Positions 41,827 through 49,847 of a stretch of DNA of 53,523 nt are shown one piece after another (positions within the stretch are counted from its first letter, which is position 1; each line of letters opens with the position of its first letter). The stretch covers positions 1-53,523 of the forward strand of contig DVHE01000046.1 in NCBI GenBank assembly GCA_018712245.1, given 5' to 3'. Both the position numbers and the translations under genes were made by a program. The stretch is from Candidatus Avoscillospira avicola. GTDB taxonomy: Bacteria; Bacillota; Clostridia; Oscillospirales; Oscillospiraceae. The notes under the pieces were generated by a model. It ran no database searches, was not told where the DNA came from, and saw nothing but the letters and a program-made list of their open reading frames with translations.

Positions 41827-42669
41827 TCACAGCGTTCCGCGGACATGGGGGTCCAGGGCGTCCCGCAGGCCGTCGCCCAGGAAATTGAAGGCCAACACCA
41901 CCAGGGCAATGGCGACGCCGGGGATAATGGCCAGGTGGGGCGCACTGGTGATGAACTCAAAGCCGTCGCTGACCATCACACCCCAGGAGGTGTCCGGTGT
42001 GCGGATGCCCATGCCCAGGAAGCTCAGCGTGGCCTCAGTCATAATGGCGCCGCCCAGGCCCACCGAGGCGGTGACGATCACCGGCGCGACACAGTTGGGC
42101 AGGATATGGGAGAAGAGCTGCCGCGGCACCGATGCGCCGATGACCTTGCTGGCCTTGATATAGGTCTGGCTGCGCACCTTCATCACCTCGCCCCGAATGG
42201 TGCGGATATAGGGCGGGATGGTGGACACGCCGATGGCAATGACCAGATTGGTGGTGGATTGCCCCAGGGCCGCCGCGATACCCAGGGCGAAGACGATGGT
42301 GGGAAAAGCCATCAGCGCGTCGGTGAGGCGCATGATGATCCCGTCCACCACGCCGCCCACGTAGCCGGCAATCAGACCGATGACGGAGCCGGCCACACCG
42401 GCCACCACCACCGACACAAAGGCCACCACCAGAGAGATGCGGGAGCCGTAAATCAGGCGGCTGAGAACGTCGCGGCCATAGTTATCGGTTCCCAGAAGAT
42501 GCGCGGCGGAAGGCGTCTCCTTCTGGTGGCGCAGGTCCTGCTCATTGAGGCCGTAGGGGGCCAGCACATCGGCGAACACCGCCACCAGAATGAGAACCAA
42601 AATGAAAATGGCGGCAATGGCCGTGGCCTTCCGGGAAAAGAGAATTTTTAAAACTGCTTTTGCGCCCAT
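41827..42669 (-). CDS. Peptide-type ABC permease, OppC/DppC family
   Basis: A 280-residue membrane protein with an N-terminal helix and five further helices. It has the EAA-type motif region TYIKASKVIGASVPRQLFSHILPN and the C-terminal GMGIRTPDTSWGVMVSDG characteristic of DppC/OppC. Its start overlaps the preceding OppB stop by 1 base (TAATG), so they are translationally coupled. Confidence 0.94.
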   Translation of the reverse strand: MGAKAVLKILFSRKATAIAAIFILVLILVAVFADVLAPYGLNEQDLRHQKETPSAAHLLGTDNYGRDVLSRLIYGSRISLVVAFVSVVVAGVAGSVIGLIAGYVGGVVDGIIMRLTDALMAFPTIVFALGIAAALGQSTTNLVIAIGVSTIPPYIRTIRGEVMKVRSQTYIKASKVIGASVPRQLFSHILPNCVAPVIVTASVGLGGAIMTEATLSFLGMGIRTPDTSWGVMVSDGFEFITSAPHLAIIPGVAIALVVLAFNFLGDGLRDALDPHVRGTL

Positions 42670-43631
42670 TATTGACTACCTCCTCTGCGAATTCTCGGGT
42701 CCACGATGCCATAGGCGATATCCACCAGGAGGCTGGAGAGGATGGTGATGGCCGCGATGATCATCAGGCAGGCCAGGGCCATGTCGGTATCCCGGGAGTT
42801 GACAGCCTGGATCAGCGTACGGCCCATGCCGGGGATATTGTAGATCTGCTCCACCACCACCGAGCCGCCCACCAGGTTGCGCACCTGGAAGCCCAGCAGG
42901 GTGATAACGGGGATCAGAGAATTTTTCAGCACGTGGCGGCTGAGGATTTTTCCCTCAGACAGGCCCTTGGCCCGGGCCGTTTTGACATGGCTCTGGTGGA
43001 GCGTCTCCAGCACAGCGGAGCGGGTCTGACGGCAGATGGTGGCAATGGAGCCCCAGGCCATGGAAATACACGGCAGGCAGGCAAAATAGAGGAAGCCGCC
43101 AAAGCCCTCCGACGGAGACTGGTAGCCCTGCACCGGCAGGATCCGGAGCCAGACTGCGAAGAGATACGTCAGCAGGATGCCCAGCCAGAATACCGGCAGC
43201 GACACGCCCAGATTGGCGCAGAAGGTGACGATGGTGTCGAGAATCCGGCCACGATAGAGCGCCGCGACCAGGCCGAACAGGATGCCGAACACCACGCTGA
43301 TGACCAGGGAAATCAGGCCCAGCAGCAGCGTGATGGGCATTCTCTGGGCCAAGACCTCGGAGCAGGCCGTCTTATAGTGGGTGGAGTAGCCAAAGTCGCC
43401 GTGGAGGATATCCCAGAGCCAAGCGCCGTAGCGTTCCGGCAGCGGATCGTTGAGGCCCCACTCCTCCCGCAGCTCCTCGATCCGCTCCGCCGTGGCCTCG
43501 GTGCCCAGAGAAATGAGCGCCGCGTCGCCCGGCAGCACCGACATGATCCAGAAAGCCAGAAACGACACCACCAGCAGGATCACAATGGACACGGCCAGCT
43601 TTTTTGCGATGTATTTTACCAAGTGTTTCAC
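42669..43631 (-). CDS. Peptide-type ABC permease, OppB/DppB family
   Basis: A 320-residue membrane protein. It begins KYIAKKLAVSIVILLVVSFLAFWIM and contains DYSTHYK-like and HVKTARAKGLSEGKILSRHVLKNSLIPVITLLG (the EAA loop), and ends with FIL/DIAYGIVDPRIR, all hallmarks of the DppB family. It is upstream of the OppC gene and downstream of the binding protein, with a hairpin between. Confidence 0.94.
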   Translation of the reverse strand: MKHLVKYIAKKLAVSIVILLVVSFLAFWIMSVLPGDAALISLGTEATAERIEELREEWGLNDPLPERYGAWLWDILHGDFGYSTHYKTACSEVLAQRMPITLLLGLISLVISVVFGILFGLVAALYRGRILDTIVTFCANLGVSLPVFWLGILLTYLFAVWLRILPVQGYQSPSEGFGGFLYFACLPCISMAWGSIATICRQTRSAVLETLHQSHVKTARAKGLSEGKILSRHVLKNSLIPVITLLGFQVRNLVGGSVVVEQIYNIPGMGRTLIQAVNSRDTDMALACLMIIAAITILSSLLVDIAYGIVDPRIRRGGSQ

Positions 43632-43654
43632 CCTTTTCTCTTATGTGTCTCTAT

Positions 43655-43697
43655 GAGACGGGCAGGGAATCCCATGTGAATCCCCTGCCCGTTTCTC
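43655..43697 (-). other. Hairpin between the binding-protein and permease genes
   Basis: GAGACGGGCAGGG (43655-43667) pairs with CCCTGCCCGTTTCTC (43683-43697). It lies just past the binding-protein stop. Such stems often act as partial terminators or 3' stabilisers so that the binding protein is made in excess of the permease. Confidence 0.6.
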
Positions 43698-43712
43698 ATA
43701 AGGATGCGCCGA

Positions 43713-45368
43713 TTATTTGCTCAGATAGGCCGTCTCCGGCGTCCAGTGATAACCGGAATACAGATAGAAACCGGAATCCTGCACCGTGTCAGACCGGATC
43801 ACCGATTCAGACTGGGTCATCACGGAGATCATGTAGAGATTGGTGCCGTAGATCTGCTCCTGGAGTTCCTTGACGATCTCGGCGGCCTCCTCCTGGGAGG
43901 TGCAGCTTCTGGCGTCCTCGAAGAGCTGGTAGGTGGCCTCGTCCATGGAGAAGTTGTCCACCGGCAGTGCCGCCGAGGCGCTGGCCAGGCTGTACATCTT
44001 GCCGAACTCATCGGGCGAGTAGTTGTAGCCGCCCACCAGGAAGCCGTCCTGGAAGTCGGAGGTCATCAGAGAGAAGAACCCGCCGCTGTCCAGCAGCTGG
44101 ACGTTGGCCGTAATGCCAACTTCCTCCAGGTAGGGCACCATGGCCGTGAGCATCTTCTCCTGGACCGCTGCATTTTCCGCGTAGAGGTTGATCTCCACGC
44201 CGTCGGCGTAGCCGGCTTCCTCCAGCTTCTCCCGGGCCTTCTCGGGGTCGTACTCATAGGTGGTGATGTCCTCGTTGTAGTAGACGCGGCCGGGGATGGA
44301 GTTCTGGTTGGTGGCCACGCTGTTGACGCCGAAGAGGCTGTCCACGATGGTCTCAAAGTCCACGGCATAGCGGAAAGCCTCGCGGAAGGCCTTGTTGGCA
44401 GCAGGATTGTCGGTCTGGGTGCAGGGCACCAGGTTGTAGTTGCAGGAGGGCACCGCCGCCTTCTCGGCGATGAAGCCCTCCTTGCCGTTGAACTTCACCA
44501 GGGAGTCGGCGTCGGCCCGGAGCCACAGCTGAATGTCGCCGGCCTCCAGCGCCGCCTCCGTCACAGCAGTCTCCGCCATGTACACCACCCGGACGCCGTC
44601 CAGGTAAGGCAGCTGGTTGCCCTCACTGTCCACACCCCAGTAGTTCTCGTTGCGGGTGTAGACAGCCTCCACGTCGTTCTCCCAGCTCTCGAACACGAAG
44701 GGACCGGTGCCGACGGGGTTCTTTTCTGCCCACTCCGCGCCGTTTTCTTCAAAGGAAGTGGGAGAGATGATGAGGCCGCTGGGATCAGCCGCCATGTTGG
44801 AAAGGAGCAGCAGGTCCGGCTGGCTCATATGGATCACCACGGTGTATTCATCCGTCGTTTCCACGGATTCCACCCGGGCATACTGAGGCTTGCCGTTGTC
44901 CACGCACATCTGGATGTTCCAGGCCACCGCTTCGGCGTTGAGAGGCGTTCCGTCGTGGAAGGTGACGCCCTGGCGGATGTGGAAGGTGTAGGTGAGGCCG
45001 TCTTCAGAGGTCTCGTAGCTTTCCGCCAGCCAGCAGACGATGTTGCCCTGGGTGTCCATGCGCACCAGGCTCTCCAGCGCGGGAGCGGCATTACAGGTAG
45101 TCAGCATATTGGTGTCGCCCGCGGGATAGCCCAGGTTCTGCTCGCTCTGCACGCCGGGGCTGTAGACCAGAACGCCGCCGTACTTGTCCTCAGAAGTCGT
45201 TTCCTCCTCGGTATTTGCTTCATCGGTGGTCGTATCCTTGCTCTCGTCCGTCGCGCCGATCTCGCTGATCTCCGCAGGGGGTTCCTCGGTGTCGTTCTGG
45301 CTCGCGCAGCCCGCAAACACCAGAAGCACCATGGTCAGTGCCAAAAGTAGTGCCAGTGCCTTTTTCAT
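43713..45368 (-). CDS. Peptide-type ABC substrate-binding lipoprotein (SBP family 5)
   Basis: A 551-residue lipoprotein. The signal peptide ends in the lipobox FAGC with Cys21 lipidated. An acidic Thr/Glu-rich linker (25-60) precedes the SBP_bac_5 fold: LAESYETSEDGLTYTFHIRQGVTFHDGTPLNAEAVAWNIQ, then TGPFVFESW and GVNSVATNQNSIPG. It captures oligopeptides or other ligands (family members also bind glutathione, nickel and plant compounds). It is the first gene of the operon, with a strong promoter and a candidate LacI operator upstream. Confidence 0.94.
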   Translation of the reverse strand: MKKALALLLALTMVLLVFAGCASQNDTEEPPAEISEIGATDESKDTTTDEANTEEETTSEDKYGGVLVYSPGVQSEQNLGYPAGDTNMLTTCNAAPALESLVRMDTQGNIVCWLAESYETSEDGLTYTFHIRQGVTFHDGTPLNAEAVAWNIQMCVDNGKPQYARVESVETTDEYTVVIHMSQPDLLLLSNMAADPSGLIISPTSFEENGAEWAEKNPVGTGPFVFESWENDVEAVYTRNENYWGVDSEGNQLPYLDGVRVVYMAETAVTEAALEAGDIQLWLRADADSLVKFNGKEGFIAEKAAVPSCNYNLVPCTQTDNPAANKAFREAFRYAVDFETIVDSLFGVNSVATNQNSIPGRVYYNEDITTYEYDPEKAREKLEEAGYADGVEINLYAENAAVQEKMLTAMVPYLEEVGITANVQLLDSGGFFSLMTSDFQDGFLVGGYNYSPDEFGKMYSLASASAALPVDNFSMDEATYQLFEDARSCTSQEEAAEIVKELQEQIYGTNLYMISVMTQSESVIRSDTVQDSGFYLYSGYHWTPETAYLSK

Positions 45369-45397
45369 TTTAATCCTCCGTTTCCCATCATTGTTGT

Positions 45398-45414
45398 TTG
45401 CTAACGTTTTGCTA
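45398..45414 (-). promoter_or_regulatory. Candidate LacI-type operator
   Basis: TTGCTAACGTTTTGCTA is an imperfect palindrome around the central CG, as in LacI-family operators and cre-like sites. It sits just downstream of the -10 box, where a repressor would block initiation. The regulator encoded at the end of this operon is the obvious candidate; CcpA is an alternative. Similarity is by eye only. Confidence 0.35.
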
Positions 45415-45424
45415 TTGCAACTAG

Positions 45425-45453
45425 ATATTAGCACCGGAGTAGCACCTTGTCAA
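45425..45453 (-). promoter_or_regulatory. Promoter of the importer operon
   Basis: On the minus strand TTGACA (45448-45453) and TAATAT (45425-45430) are spaced by 17 bases. The boxes lie within a CACCGG ... CCGGTG inverted repeat (about 45433-45459). Confidence 0.7.
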
Positions 45454-45517
45454 TCCGGTGCAGCGCAAAATACTGTACAAATTGCACAGGCTATTCCTGT
45501 GAATCTCGCCAAATCTA

Positions 45518-45546
45518 TTGACATTTTCCATGGATAATGCTACAAT
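45518..45546 (+). promoter_or_regulatory. Promoter of the esterase-URO-D gene pair
   Basis: TTGACA (45518-45523) and TACAAT (45541-45546) are spaced by exactly 17 bases. Confidence 0.75.
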
Positions 45547-45581
45547 GCAAAAGCAGTCTCGTGGGAAGGAGTTGCTAAATT

Positions 45582-46667
45582 ATGCTAAATATAGGTCGGC
45601 CATTTCGATTTCAGCCCAGCTATGCGCAATTTCCCTGGGATGAGCCATGCTGCTATCTGGAGCAATACGCCTACCCATTTCTGCCGCGTCCGGCCCGGCG
45701 GCTGGCTGACGACGTCGCGGTGGATCTCAACACTTTTTTGTTTCTCTTCTCTCCCACAGTGCAGCTGCAGCGCCGCGGCGCCGACAGCTGCACCCTGGCC
45801 GGTCCGGCAGGCCGGTGCGACTGCCGGATCAATCGGCAGGAGATCACCCTCCGGGCGCCCATGGCAGCGCTCTTGGGCTGGGAACTCACCATGACGGATT
45901 CCTGCGCCGTCTTTGCGCCGCCCGGATACACCGCCCCGCCGCCAACGCCGCTCTCCGAAACAGGCAACCTCTCCCGGCTCTTCTGGTCCGCACCGCTGGA
46001 ACGGCTGATCCCCTACCGGCTCTATATACCTGTCAACTGGGATCGTGAGCCGCTGCCGATGCTGGTGGTACTCCACGGCGGCGGCAGCAGCCCAGACGAG
46101 CTGATTCTTCTCTCCGGCGGGCGAATCCAACGGCTGGCGGAGGAACGGGGCTTTCTTCTGCTGTGCGCCGATGCCGCCGTGGAGAACAGCTCCTATGGCT
46201 GCCCCATCCCGCCCCAGGGACTGGCTGCCGACAGCCATCTCTTCGACGACACGCCGGAAATCCTCCAAGGTAAGCGCCTCTCTCTCCAGGCGCTGGAGGC
46301 CGTAATCCGGGAGACTGCCGCTGCCTACGGTGTGGACCGGCAGCAGCTCTACATGGCCGGCAATTCCATGGGCGGTATTGGAACCTTTTACTTCGCCGCA
46401 ACCCACCCCGGGATGCTCCGCGCCATCGCCCCCGCCGGCGCCGCGCCGGATGTCTCGCGCTTTGACGCCACTCCCCTCCGGGGCCTGCCCATCTTTTTCA
46501 CGGCAGGCACCGAAGATTACCACGGCTTTTGCCACCTGGAGGCCGCCTACCAAGCACTTCGGGCGCAGGGCCTCTCCATCACCTTCCACCCCATCGCCGG
46601 CGGCAGCCACTCCGGCGCCTGGATCGAAAATCTCGACCAATGGGTCGAGGAATTATTATCCTGCTGA
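45582..46667 (+). CDS. Alpha/beta-hydrolase esterase, PHB-depolymerase/esterase-D-like
   Basis: A 361-residue protein. The first 125 residues form an extra N-terminal domain with no signal peptide and no match that I recognise. The hydrolase domain (about 140-360) has YRLYIPVNWDREPLPMLVVLHGGGSS (oxyanion HGGG), the nucleophile in MAGNSMGGIGTFYFA, an Asp in FTAGTEDYHG and the His in GGSHSGAW. It resembles secreted esterases of the feruloyl/PHB-depolymerase family but looks cytoplasmic. It is divergent from the peptide importer operon and sits 14 bases upstream of a URO-D-like gene. Confidence 0.78.
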   Translation: MLNIGRPFRFQPSYAQFPWDEPCCYLEQYAYPFLPRPARRLADDVAVDLNTFLFLFSPTVQLQRRGADSCTLAGPAGRCDCRINRQEITLRAPMAALLGWELTMTDSCAVFAPPGYTAPPPTPLSETGNLSRLFWSAPLERLIPYRLYIPVNWDREPLPMLVVLHGGGSSPDELILLSGGRIQRLAEERGFLLLCADAAVENSSYGCPIPPQGLAADSHLFDDTPEILQGKRLSLQALEAVIRETAAAYGVDRQQLYMAGNSMGGIGTFYFAATHPGMLRAIAPAGAAPDVSRFDATPLRGLPIFFTAGTEDYHGFCHLEAAYQALRAQGLSITFHPIAGGSHSGAWIENLDQWVEELLSC

Positions 46668-46681
46668 AAAGGAGCGACAAT

Positions 46682-47656
46682 ATGCCTACCAACATCTGCA
46701 CCCAACGCGAAAATGCCCTGGCTCTGCTGGGCCACCGCCGTCCGGCCTGGCTGGACACGGAAGTCAACATGATCTTCCCCCGGGAGATTTTGGACAATGT
46801 AGCCCGGGGTTTTGTGGCAGACGCCCTCCCCTTCTCCCCTCAAGAAGACGCCGGCGGATTGGATATGTTCGGCGTCCGCTGGGTCTACGAGCCGGAGGCG
46901 CGGGGCTCCATGGTACCCCCCGGCGCCCCGCTGCTGGAGACCATGGTCGACTGGCGCGAGACCATCGCCGTGCCGGATCTGGAGGCCCTCCCCTGGGACG
47001 ACATCGCCCGGCGCTGCCTTCCCCTGGTCTCCCAGGAAAAGCTCAACGGCACCATGGTCTTTACCGGCTTCTTTGAGCGGCTCATCTCCCTTTTGGACTT
47101 TGAAAATGCTGCCGTGGCCCTGATCGACGAAGATGAGGAAGACGCCATCCGGGATTTCTTCCAAATGTTGGTTTCCTACTACACCGTTCTTTTCCAGAAA
47201 CTGCACACCTGCTGCGGCATTGACATCGTCACCTTCCACGACGACTGGGGCCATCAGCGGGGCACCTTCTTCTCAGAGCGGGTCTGCCTCAATCTGCTTC
47301 TGCCCTACCTCAAGGCCACCGTGGACGCCTGCCATCAGGCAGGTATGTATTTCGATTTCCACTGCTGCGGCAAGGTAGAGTCCTTTGTGCCGCTGATGAT
47401 CGAGGCCGGCGTTGACAAGTGGGACGGCCAGCTCCTCAATGACATCTACGGCCTCTTAGAGCGCTACGGCAGCCAACTGGTCATTACCTACAATATCAAG
47501 TGCCCTGACCTCGCCGGCGCCGAAGCCGAGGCCTGGGCCGCGGAACTGGTTTCCCGTCTGCCTGAAGACCCTGCCAAGGGGCTTTGGATCCCGGCCCGAG
47601 GTCTCTCCGCCGACGCCAGAACCGCGCTGAAGGCCGCTTGGCAGCAGAGGCAGTAA
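46682..47656 (+). CDS. Uroporphyrinogen decarboxylase (URO-D) fold protein, methyltransferase-like
   Basis: A 324-residue protein. FHDDWGHQRGTFFS and the later DFHCCGKVESFVPLMIEAGVDKWDGQ match the URO-D superfamily, whose MtaA/CmuA branch transfers methyl groups between corrinoids and thiols using His-x-Cys zinc ligands (here HCC). It lacks the N-terminal residues needed by true heme-pathway HemE, and the window has no heme genes or corrinoid protein. So methyl transfer or demethylation is more likely than decarboxylation. The ATG follows an AAAGGAG site. It forms a two-gene unit with the esterase upstream. Confidence 0.78.
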   Translation: MPTNICTQRENALALLGHRRPAWLDTEVNMIFPREILDNVARGFVADALPFSPQEDAGGLDMFGVRWVYEPEARGSMVPPGAPLLETMVDWRETIAVPDLEALPWDDIARRCLPLVSQEKLNGTMVFTGFFERLISLLDFENAAVALIDEDEEDAIRDFFQMLVSYYTVLFQKLHTCCGIDIVTFHDDWGHQRGTFFSERVCLNLLLPYLKATVDACHQAGMYFDFHCCGKVESFVPLMIEAGVDKWDGQLLNDIYGLLERYGSQLVITYNIKCPDLAGAEAEAWAAELVSRLPEDPAKGLWIPARGLSADARTALKAAWQQRQ

Positions 47657-47700
47657 AAAATGCCGTTTCCCCGAAAAAAGCCGGGGAAACGGCACTTTTT
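47655..47700 (+). terminator. Bidirectional terminator after the URO-D-like gene
   Basis: Arms TGCCGTTTCCCCG (47661-47673) and CGGGGAAACGGCA (47682-47694) are flanked by AAAAAA and CTTTTT. The following stretch to 47877 contains another weak hairpin and no supported gene. Confidence 0.9.
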
Positions 47701-47877
47701 ATCGTTCTGACTTGGGCGACCCGTGCCGCCCTGGGTCAGAAACAGCCCTTATCACGGCGGCGCAGCAGTCACCAGCCTTGTATGCGTTCCCCGCTGTCTT
47801 CACTGGAACAAACCGTAAAAAAACACGTCTAAATTATCAAAAGAAGCATTTGAAAGCGGAAGACAGGAGGGTTCTTT

Positions 47878-48684
47878 ATGAAATTTGTGCGCTCGATGCT
47901 CTGGGTCTCGGTTCTCCTTTTGTTCCTGGCCGGCTGCGGCGGCAGCCGCAACACGCTTCTGGAGGGCGCCTCCCCCGGCACCAGCGCCATGACGCTCTAC
48001 GTCTACGACGGCGAGGCCGTCACCTGGCAGTACCTCTTTGACAGCCAGGCTGTGCAGAAGCTGCTGGATCAGCTGGCCGAAGTCCAAGCCACCGCAACAG
48101 AGGATTTTCTCCCCACCCAGGCCGCCGCCCCCATCTACGCCCTGGAGATCGGTGGTGAGGACGGCCTGCCTCGGGTGGGCGCCTGGTCCGACGGCCACTG
48201 GATCACGGCGGACGGCGCGGTCTACACCTTTGATTTCGACTTCCCAGCTCTGCTGACGGCGTACAGCTGGGAAGCGGGCGACCAGCACAGCGACTTCTCC
48301 GTGATGCCCTGTGCCCGGGCCATGACCTGCGGAGACGCGGGCTGGAACACAGCACTGCTGACGCCGGCAGAGGATTTGCAGCCGCCGGCGGGCATCTCCA
48401 TGACGCTGACCGACCAGACGGACGGCACGCTGACGGTCACCCTGGAAAACACGACTGATACCGAGTGGGCCTACGGGGAGGCCTTCTCCGTGCAGGCGCT
48501 GCTGGATGGGACCTGGTACAGCATCCCTATGCTGCCGGGCAACTGGGGCTTCAACGAGATCGGCATTCTCCTGGCTCCCGGGGCGCAGAGCGAAAAGACC
48601 TACGATCTCAGCTTCTACGGCACGCTGCCCGCCGGCGCCTACCGCCTGGTGGTGGAGGGCTTGAGCGCCGCGTTCACGGTATAG
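47878..48684 (+). CDS. Lipoprotein with C-terminal Ig-like domain
   Basis: A 268-residue lipoprotein: signal peptide with lipobox LAGC (Cys20). The first domain (about 30-150) is of unknown family. The C-terminal part (about 160-268; LTVTLENTTDTEWAYGEAFSVQ, LLDGTWYSIPML, YGTLPAGAYRLVVEG) matches the Firmicute Big_14-like Ig-fold domain, as I recall it, found in many clostridial lipoproteins. It has a GGAGG ribosome site. Its role is unknown; no partner gene is adjacent. Confidence 0.7.
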   Translation: MKFVRSMLWVSVLLLFLAGCGGSRNTLLEGASPGTSAMTLYVYDGEAVTWQYLFDSQAVQKLLDQLAEVQATATEDFLPTQAAAPIYALEIGGEDGLPRVGAWSDGHWITADGAVYTFDFDFPALLTAYSWEAGDQHSDFSVMPCARAMTCGDAGWNTALLTPAEDLQPPAGISMTLTDQTDGTLTVTLENTTDTEWAYGEAFSVQALLDGTWYSIPMLPGNWGFNEIGILLAPGAQSEKTYDLSFYGTLPAGAYRLVVEGLSAAFTV

Positions 48685-48705
48685 CCCCGACGGCGGATTC
48701 CCCCC

Positions 48706-48734
48706 TTGCCATCCGCCGCGCTTTGGGGTATGAT
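48706..48734 (+). promoter_or_regulatory. Promoter of the MBL-fold/VOC pair
   Basis: TTGCCA (48706-48711) and TATGAT (48729-48734) are spaced by 17 bases, 29 bases before the hydrolase start. Confidence 0.65.
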
Positions 48735-48763
48735 CCAGGTATCACAAGAAAGGAGGCGGCGCG

Positions 48764-49423
48764 ATGGAGATTTATCCGCTCTACCACAGCGGCTTTTTCC
48801 TGGCGCTCCCGCACCACTATCTGCTCTTCGACGATTACCAGGGCGAGCTGCCGCAGCTGGACCCGGAGATCCCGCTCTACGTCTTCGTCTCCCACAGCCA
48901 CGCAGACCACTACCGCCGGGATATTGTGGCCGTCACATCCTACTATCGCCATCGGACCTTTCTGGGCAGCGGCATCCCGGACCCAGTCTTTTTGCCGGTG
49001 CAGCCCGGCGACGTGCTGACGCTGGACGACCTCACCGTCACCGCCCTGCCCTCCACAGACGAGGGCGTCGCGTTTCTGGTGGAGGTGGAGGGCAAGACGA
49101 TCTTCCACGCCGGCGACCTGCATCTCTGGTACTGGGACGACGACACCGCCGAGGAGCGCCGGGACATGGAGCGGCGCTACCATGCTGCCCTGGAGCCGCT
49201 CCGGGGCCGGGCCATTGACGCGGCCTTTCTGGTGCTGGACAGCCGCCAGGCCGAGGTCGACGCCCTGGGCGGCATCGCCTATTTCAACAGCCTCACCCGC
49301 ACCAAGGCCATCTTCCCCATGCACGCGGGCGGCGACACCGCCACCATGGAGGCGCGGATTCCAAAGCTCCCGCGGCACGACAACATCTTCTTTCCCTGGA
49401 GGCATCGCGTCTATGAACTTTAG
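48764..49423 (+). CDS. MBL-fold metallo-hydrolase
   Basis: A 219-residue protein with the metallo-beta-lactamase motif SHSHADH (about 43-49) and later His/Asp ligands (FHAGDLHLW, FPMHAGGD). The size and open N-terminus suit the small RNase-Z/UlaG-like hydrolases rather than antibiotic-degrading lactamases. An AGGAGG ribosome site and its own promoter are present. It overlaps the following VOC gene by 11 bases. Confidence 0.85.
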   Translation: MEIYPLYHSGFFLALPHHYLLFDDYQGELPQLDPEIPLYVFVSHSHADHYRRDIVAVTSYYRHRTFLGSGIPDPVFLPVQPGDVLTLDDLTVTALPSTDEGVAFLVEVEGKTIFHAGDLHLWYWDDDTAEERRDMERRYHAALEPLRGRAIDAAFLVLDSRQAEVDALGGIAYFNSLTRTKAIFPMHAGGDTATMEARIPKLPRHDNIFFPWRHRVYEL

Positions 49424-49778
49424 AATGATTCACGAAAACTACAATGTCAAGGATTTGCAGGCGTCCCCGGCCTTTTACGGCGAAGCCCTGGGCCTGCGGG
49501 AGGCCCGGCGCATCACCAACGACGCCTTCACCATCGTCTATCTCCAGGACCCCACCGGGCAGTTTGAGCTGGAGCTGACGTGGCTCCAGGACCACCCGCA
49601 GCCGTATCAGCTGGGCGAGGGGGAATTTCACCTGGCCTTTGAGGCCGAGGACTATGCTGCCGCCCACCGCAAGCACGCGGAAATGGGCTGCATCTGCTTT
49701 GAAAATCCCGAAATGGGCATCTATTTCATTGAAGACCCCGACGGCTACTGGCTGGAGATCGTCCCGAAGCGGACATGA
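49413..49778 (+). CDS. VOC superfamily (glyoxalase/dioxygenase-like) protein
   Basis: A 121-residue protein with two beta-alpha-beta-beta-beta modules: HENYNVKDLQASPAFYGEALGLREAR and FHLAFEAEDYAAAHRKHAEMG. Metal-binding residues are suggested by His (start), Glu in QFELELTW, His in EFHLAFE and Glu in YWLEIVP. The pattern resembles glyoxalase I, which would detoxify methylglyoxal, but other VOC functions are possible. The ATG at 49413 lies within the 3' end of the MBL gene, with a GGAGG site, so translation is coupled. Confidence 0.82.
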   Translation: MNFRMIHENYNVKDLQASPAFYGEALGLREARRITNDAFTIVYLQDPTGQFELELTWLQDHPQPYQLGEGEFHLAFEAEDYAAAHRKHAEMGCICFENPEMGIYFIEDPDGYWLEIVPKRT

Positions 49779-49794
49779 CTGTGCGTCGCGCAAA

Positions 49795-49832
49795 ATCGCC
49801 CCCAGGTTCGCACAAGCGAACCCGGGGGCGAT
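49795..49832. terminator. Hairpin between the VOC and aldo/keto reductase genes
   Basis: Arms 49795-49811 and 49816-49832 pair with one internal mismatch. It separates converging genes and probably acts in both directions. Confidence 0.6.
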
Positions 49833-49847
49833 ACGATTCCATAAGCG

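Noticed and set aside
40037-42163. Plus-strand frame of about 700 codons opposite the fused ABC ATPase
   Set aside because: Antisense shadow without motifs; the opposite strand encodes two complete ABC domains.
43704-45350. Plus-strand frame opposite the substrate-binding protein
   Set aside because: Shadow frame; no start signals and biased composition.
48764-49423. MBL-fold protein as a beta-lactamase working with the BlaI/BlaR1 locus
   Set aside because: It is 15 kb away, lacks a signal peptide and resembles cytosolic small hydrolases; no lactamase gene is adjacent to the BlaI/BlaR1 genes.
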